Source of the DNA: Pseudomonadota bacterium
GTDB lineage: Bacteria; Pseudomonadota; Alphaproteobacteria; Sphingomonadales; Sphingomonadaceae
Assembly (NCBI GenBank): GCA_023436615.1
Contig: JAEZIO010000001.1
Span: 13,648 to 77,647 of the forward strand
Length of the DNA: 64,000 bases
Reading direction: 5' to 3'
Below are positions 61,677 through 64,000 of this stretch, piece after piece; within the stretch, counting starts at the first letter, position 1, and each line of letters begins with the position of its first letter. Below the pieces are notes generated by a model that ran no database searches, was not told the origin of the DNA, and was given only the letters and a program-made list of their open reading frames with translations. The translations under genes were made by a program, and so were the position numbers.

Positions 61677-62759
61677 TTAAATGGCGAGTCTCAGCTGCGG
61701 CTGAACCGCTTGTGCGCCTTCACTAAAGTTATGCAGGCCGAGCCCGAGGAGCCGGATGCCTCTTGGCAGCGGGTGAAGGGCAGCCAGAAGCGCCTCGCCC
61801 GCGGCCGTGAATGCGGCGAGGTCGGTCACCTCCTCGGCGAAGCTTTTGGAGCGCGTGATCAGCGAGAAGTCGCCATATTTGACCTTCAGGGTGACGGTCC
61901 GGCCCGCAACCTGGGCACGCTCCACCCTGGCCCAGGCGTAACCCGCGATCCGCTTCAGCTCTGCCGTCAGCCGCTCCGGGTCGCGAAGGTCTTCATCGAA
62001 GGTCCGCTCCGCGCTGACGGACTTGTAGGGCCGGTCGGCCCTGACCTCGCGGTCGTCGATTCCACGGCAGATCTGGAAATACCATCTGCCCGAGCTCCCG
62101 AACCGCGACTCCAGCTCGGGCAGGCTCAGGCGCTTGAGGTCCGCGCCGGTCACGATCCCCAGCGCCTCCATCTTGCGCGCCGTGACCGGCCCGACTCCGT
62201 GAAAACGTGCCACCGGCAGCGAGGCGACGAATTCGGGTCCCTGCTCGGGCCGGATAACGGTCAGGCCGTCCGGCTTTCGATAATCCGACGCGAGCTTGGC
62301 GATGAACTTGCAGTAGGACACACCCGCCGATGCCGTGAGGTTCGTCTCCTCATGGATCCGCCGTCTTATGTCCTCGGCGATCGCGCGGGCACTGCCAAGC
62401 CCGCGGCGGTCCTCGGTCACGTCGAGATAGGCTTCGTCGAGGCTGAGAGGCTCGATGAGGTCCGTGTAATCGGCGAAGATCGCCCGGATCTGGTTGGACA
62501 CCTCGCGGTAAGCGTCAAAGCGAGGTTTGACGAAGACCAGCTCCGGGCACTTCCGCTTCGCCGTCACCGACGGCATGGCCGAGCGCACCCCATATTTACG
62601 CGCTTCATAGCTTGCCGCCGCGACGACGCCGCGATGACCCCCGCCAACGGCTAGCGGAAGCCCGCGCAGCTCCGGATTATCCCGCTGCTCGACCGACGCG
62701 TAGAAGGCGTCCATGTCGACATGGATGATCTTGCGTAACGGGCGACAGTCGCTTTGCAT
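61677..62759 (-). CDS. dinB: DNA polymerase IV (Y-family)
   Basis: A 360-aa DinB. IIHVDMDAFYASVEQRDNPELRG and LSLDEAYLDVT hold the metal-binding acids, with SKFIAK-like CKFIAKLASDYRKPDGL and the helix-hairpin-helix PVARFHGVGPVTARKMEALG. ATG 62759 opens the canonical MQSDCRPLRKIIHVDMDAFY. Error-prone translesion synthesis. It diverges from sucC with 31 bases between starts, so the promoters must overlap the genes. Confidence 0.94.
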   Translation of the reverse strand: MQSDCRPLRKIIHVDMDAFYASVEQRDNPELRGLPLAVGGGHRGVVAAASYEARKYGVRSAMPSVTAKRKCPELVFVKPRFDAYREVSNQIRAIFADYTDLIEPLSLDEAYLDVTEDRRGLGSARAIAEDIRRRIHEETNLTASAGVSYCKFIAKLASDYRKPDGLTVIRPEQGPEFVASLPVARFHGVGPVTARKMEALGIVTGADLKRLSLPELESRFGSSGRWYFQICRGIDDREVRADRPYKSVSAERTFDEDLRDPERLTAELKRIAGYAWARVERAQVAGRTVTLKVKYGDFSLITRSKSFAEEVTDLAAFTAAGEALLAALHPLPRGIRLLGLGLHNFSEGAQAVQPQLRLAI

Positions 62760-62790
62760 CGTTGCCAGCTTCTGATTAAGGCCGCGGCGC

Positions 62791-63981
<1,191 letters not shown>

Positions 63982-64000
63982 ATGGTTCAGAGTGCAAGCT

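Overview
The window is a continuous, gene-dense piece of a high-GC alphaproteobacterial chromosome. Gene content points to the Sphingomonadales: class I lysyl-tRNA synthetase, CarD, SspB, a single RelA/SpoT homologue, a CC_3452-type secreted protein, DUF1489 and DUF2585 proteins, and a De Ley-Doudoroff galactose route. Genus assignment is inference. Most of the window is core chromosome. I see no rRNA, prophage, insertion sequence, CRISPR array or recognised defence system. One RNA gene is clear: tRNA-Ser(GCT) at 18219-18311.

Layout. 1-2.1 kb: end of plsX, then fabH, ihfA and a merR regulator in one direction. 2.1-10 kb: a DinG-like helicase, a SAM methyltransferase with a regulatory domain, class I lysS and a DUF885 lipoprotein. 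10-13 kb: an RcnB protein, then an alpha/beta hydrolase overlapping a thiolase. 13.0-14.35 kb: a small accessory island of lower-GC hypothetical genes separated by four copies of a hairpin-forming repeat that carries or abuts the stop codons. 14.5-18.3 kb: a fused flavin monooxygenase/Old Yellow Enzyme protein, a PilZ protein, a stand-alone LigD polymerase-type protein and the tRNA.

18.4-24.8 kb: a sugar cluster. An aldose epimerase, galactonate dehydratase and GH1-like hydrolase lie on the minus strand. The KDGal kinase, KDPGal aldolase and galactose dehydrogenase lie on the plus strand with stop/start overlaps. Together they convert galactose to pyruvate and glyceraldehyde 3-phosphate, but no lactonase or transporter is visible. 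24.9-31.8 kb: a Crp/Fnr regulator, pyrC, ygfZ, aconitase followed by a small membrane protein that appears to start at CTG, and an NRAMP-like transporter. 31.9-38.4 kb: a 61-aa protein behind a predicted EcfG stress promoter, corA, DUF2585, a PagL-like deacylase, fumC, sspB, a HIT protein and an amino acid permease.

38.4-49.6 kb: glnD-mutS, maeB, rsh, a CC_3452-like protein, an HxlR regulator and rpoZ. 49.7-55.2 kb: a phospholipase D-like synthase, a lipid-type methyltransferase, an MFS transporter and a CDC48/VAT-type double AAA ATPase. 55.3-64 kb: SDR, cyclophilin, mgtE, DUF1489, a 19-residue hydrophobic peptide gene, a CADD-type diiron protein (probable self-sacrificing pABA synthase), two head-GIN (DUF2807) proteins, carD, dinB and sucC. 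TCA-cycle functions (acnA, fumC, sucC, maeB) and stringent/nitrogen control (rsh, glnD) recur. Gene packing is tight: three convergent pairs share one CTAG for both stop codons, and no unannotated gap exceeds about 300 bases.
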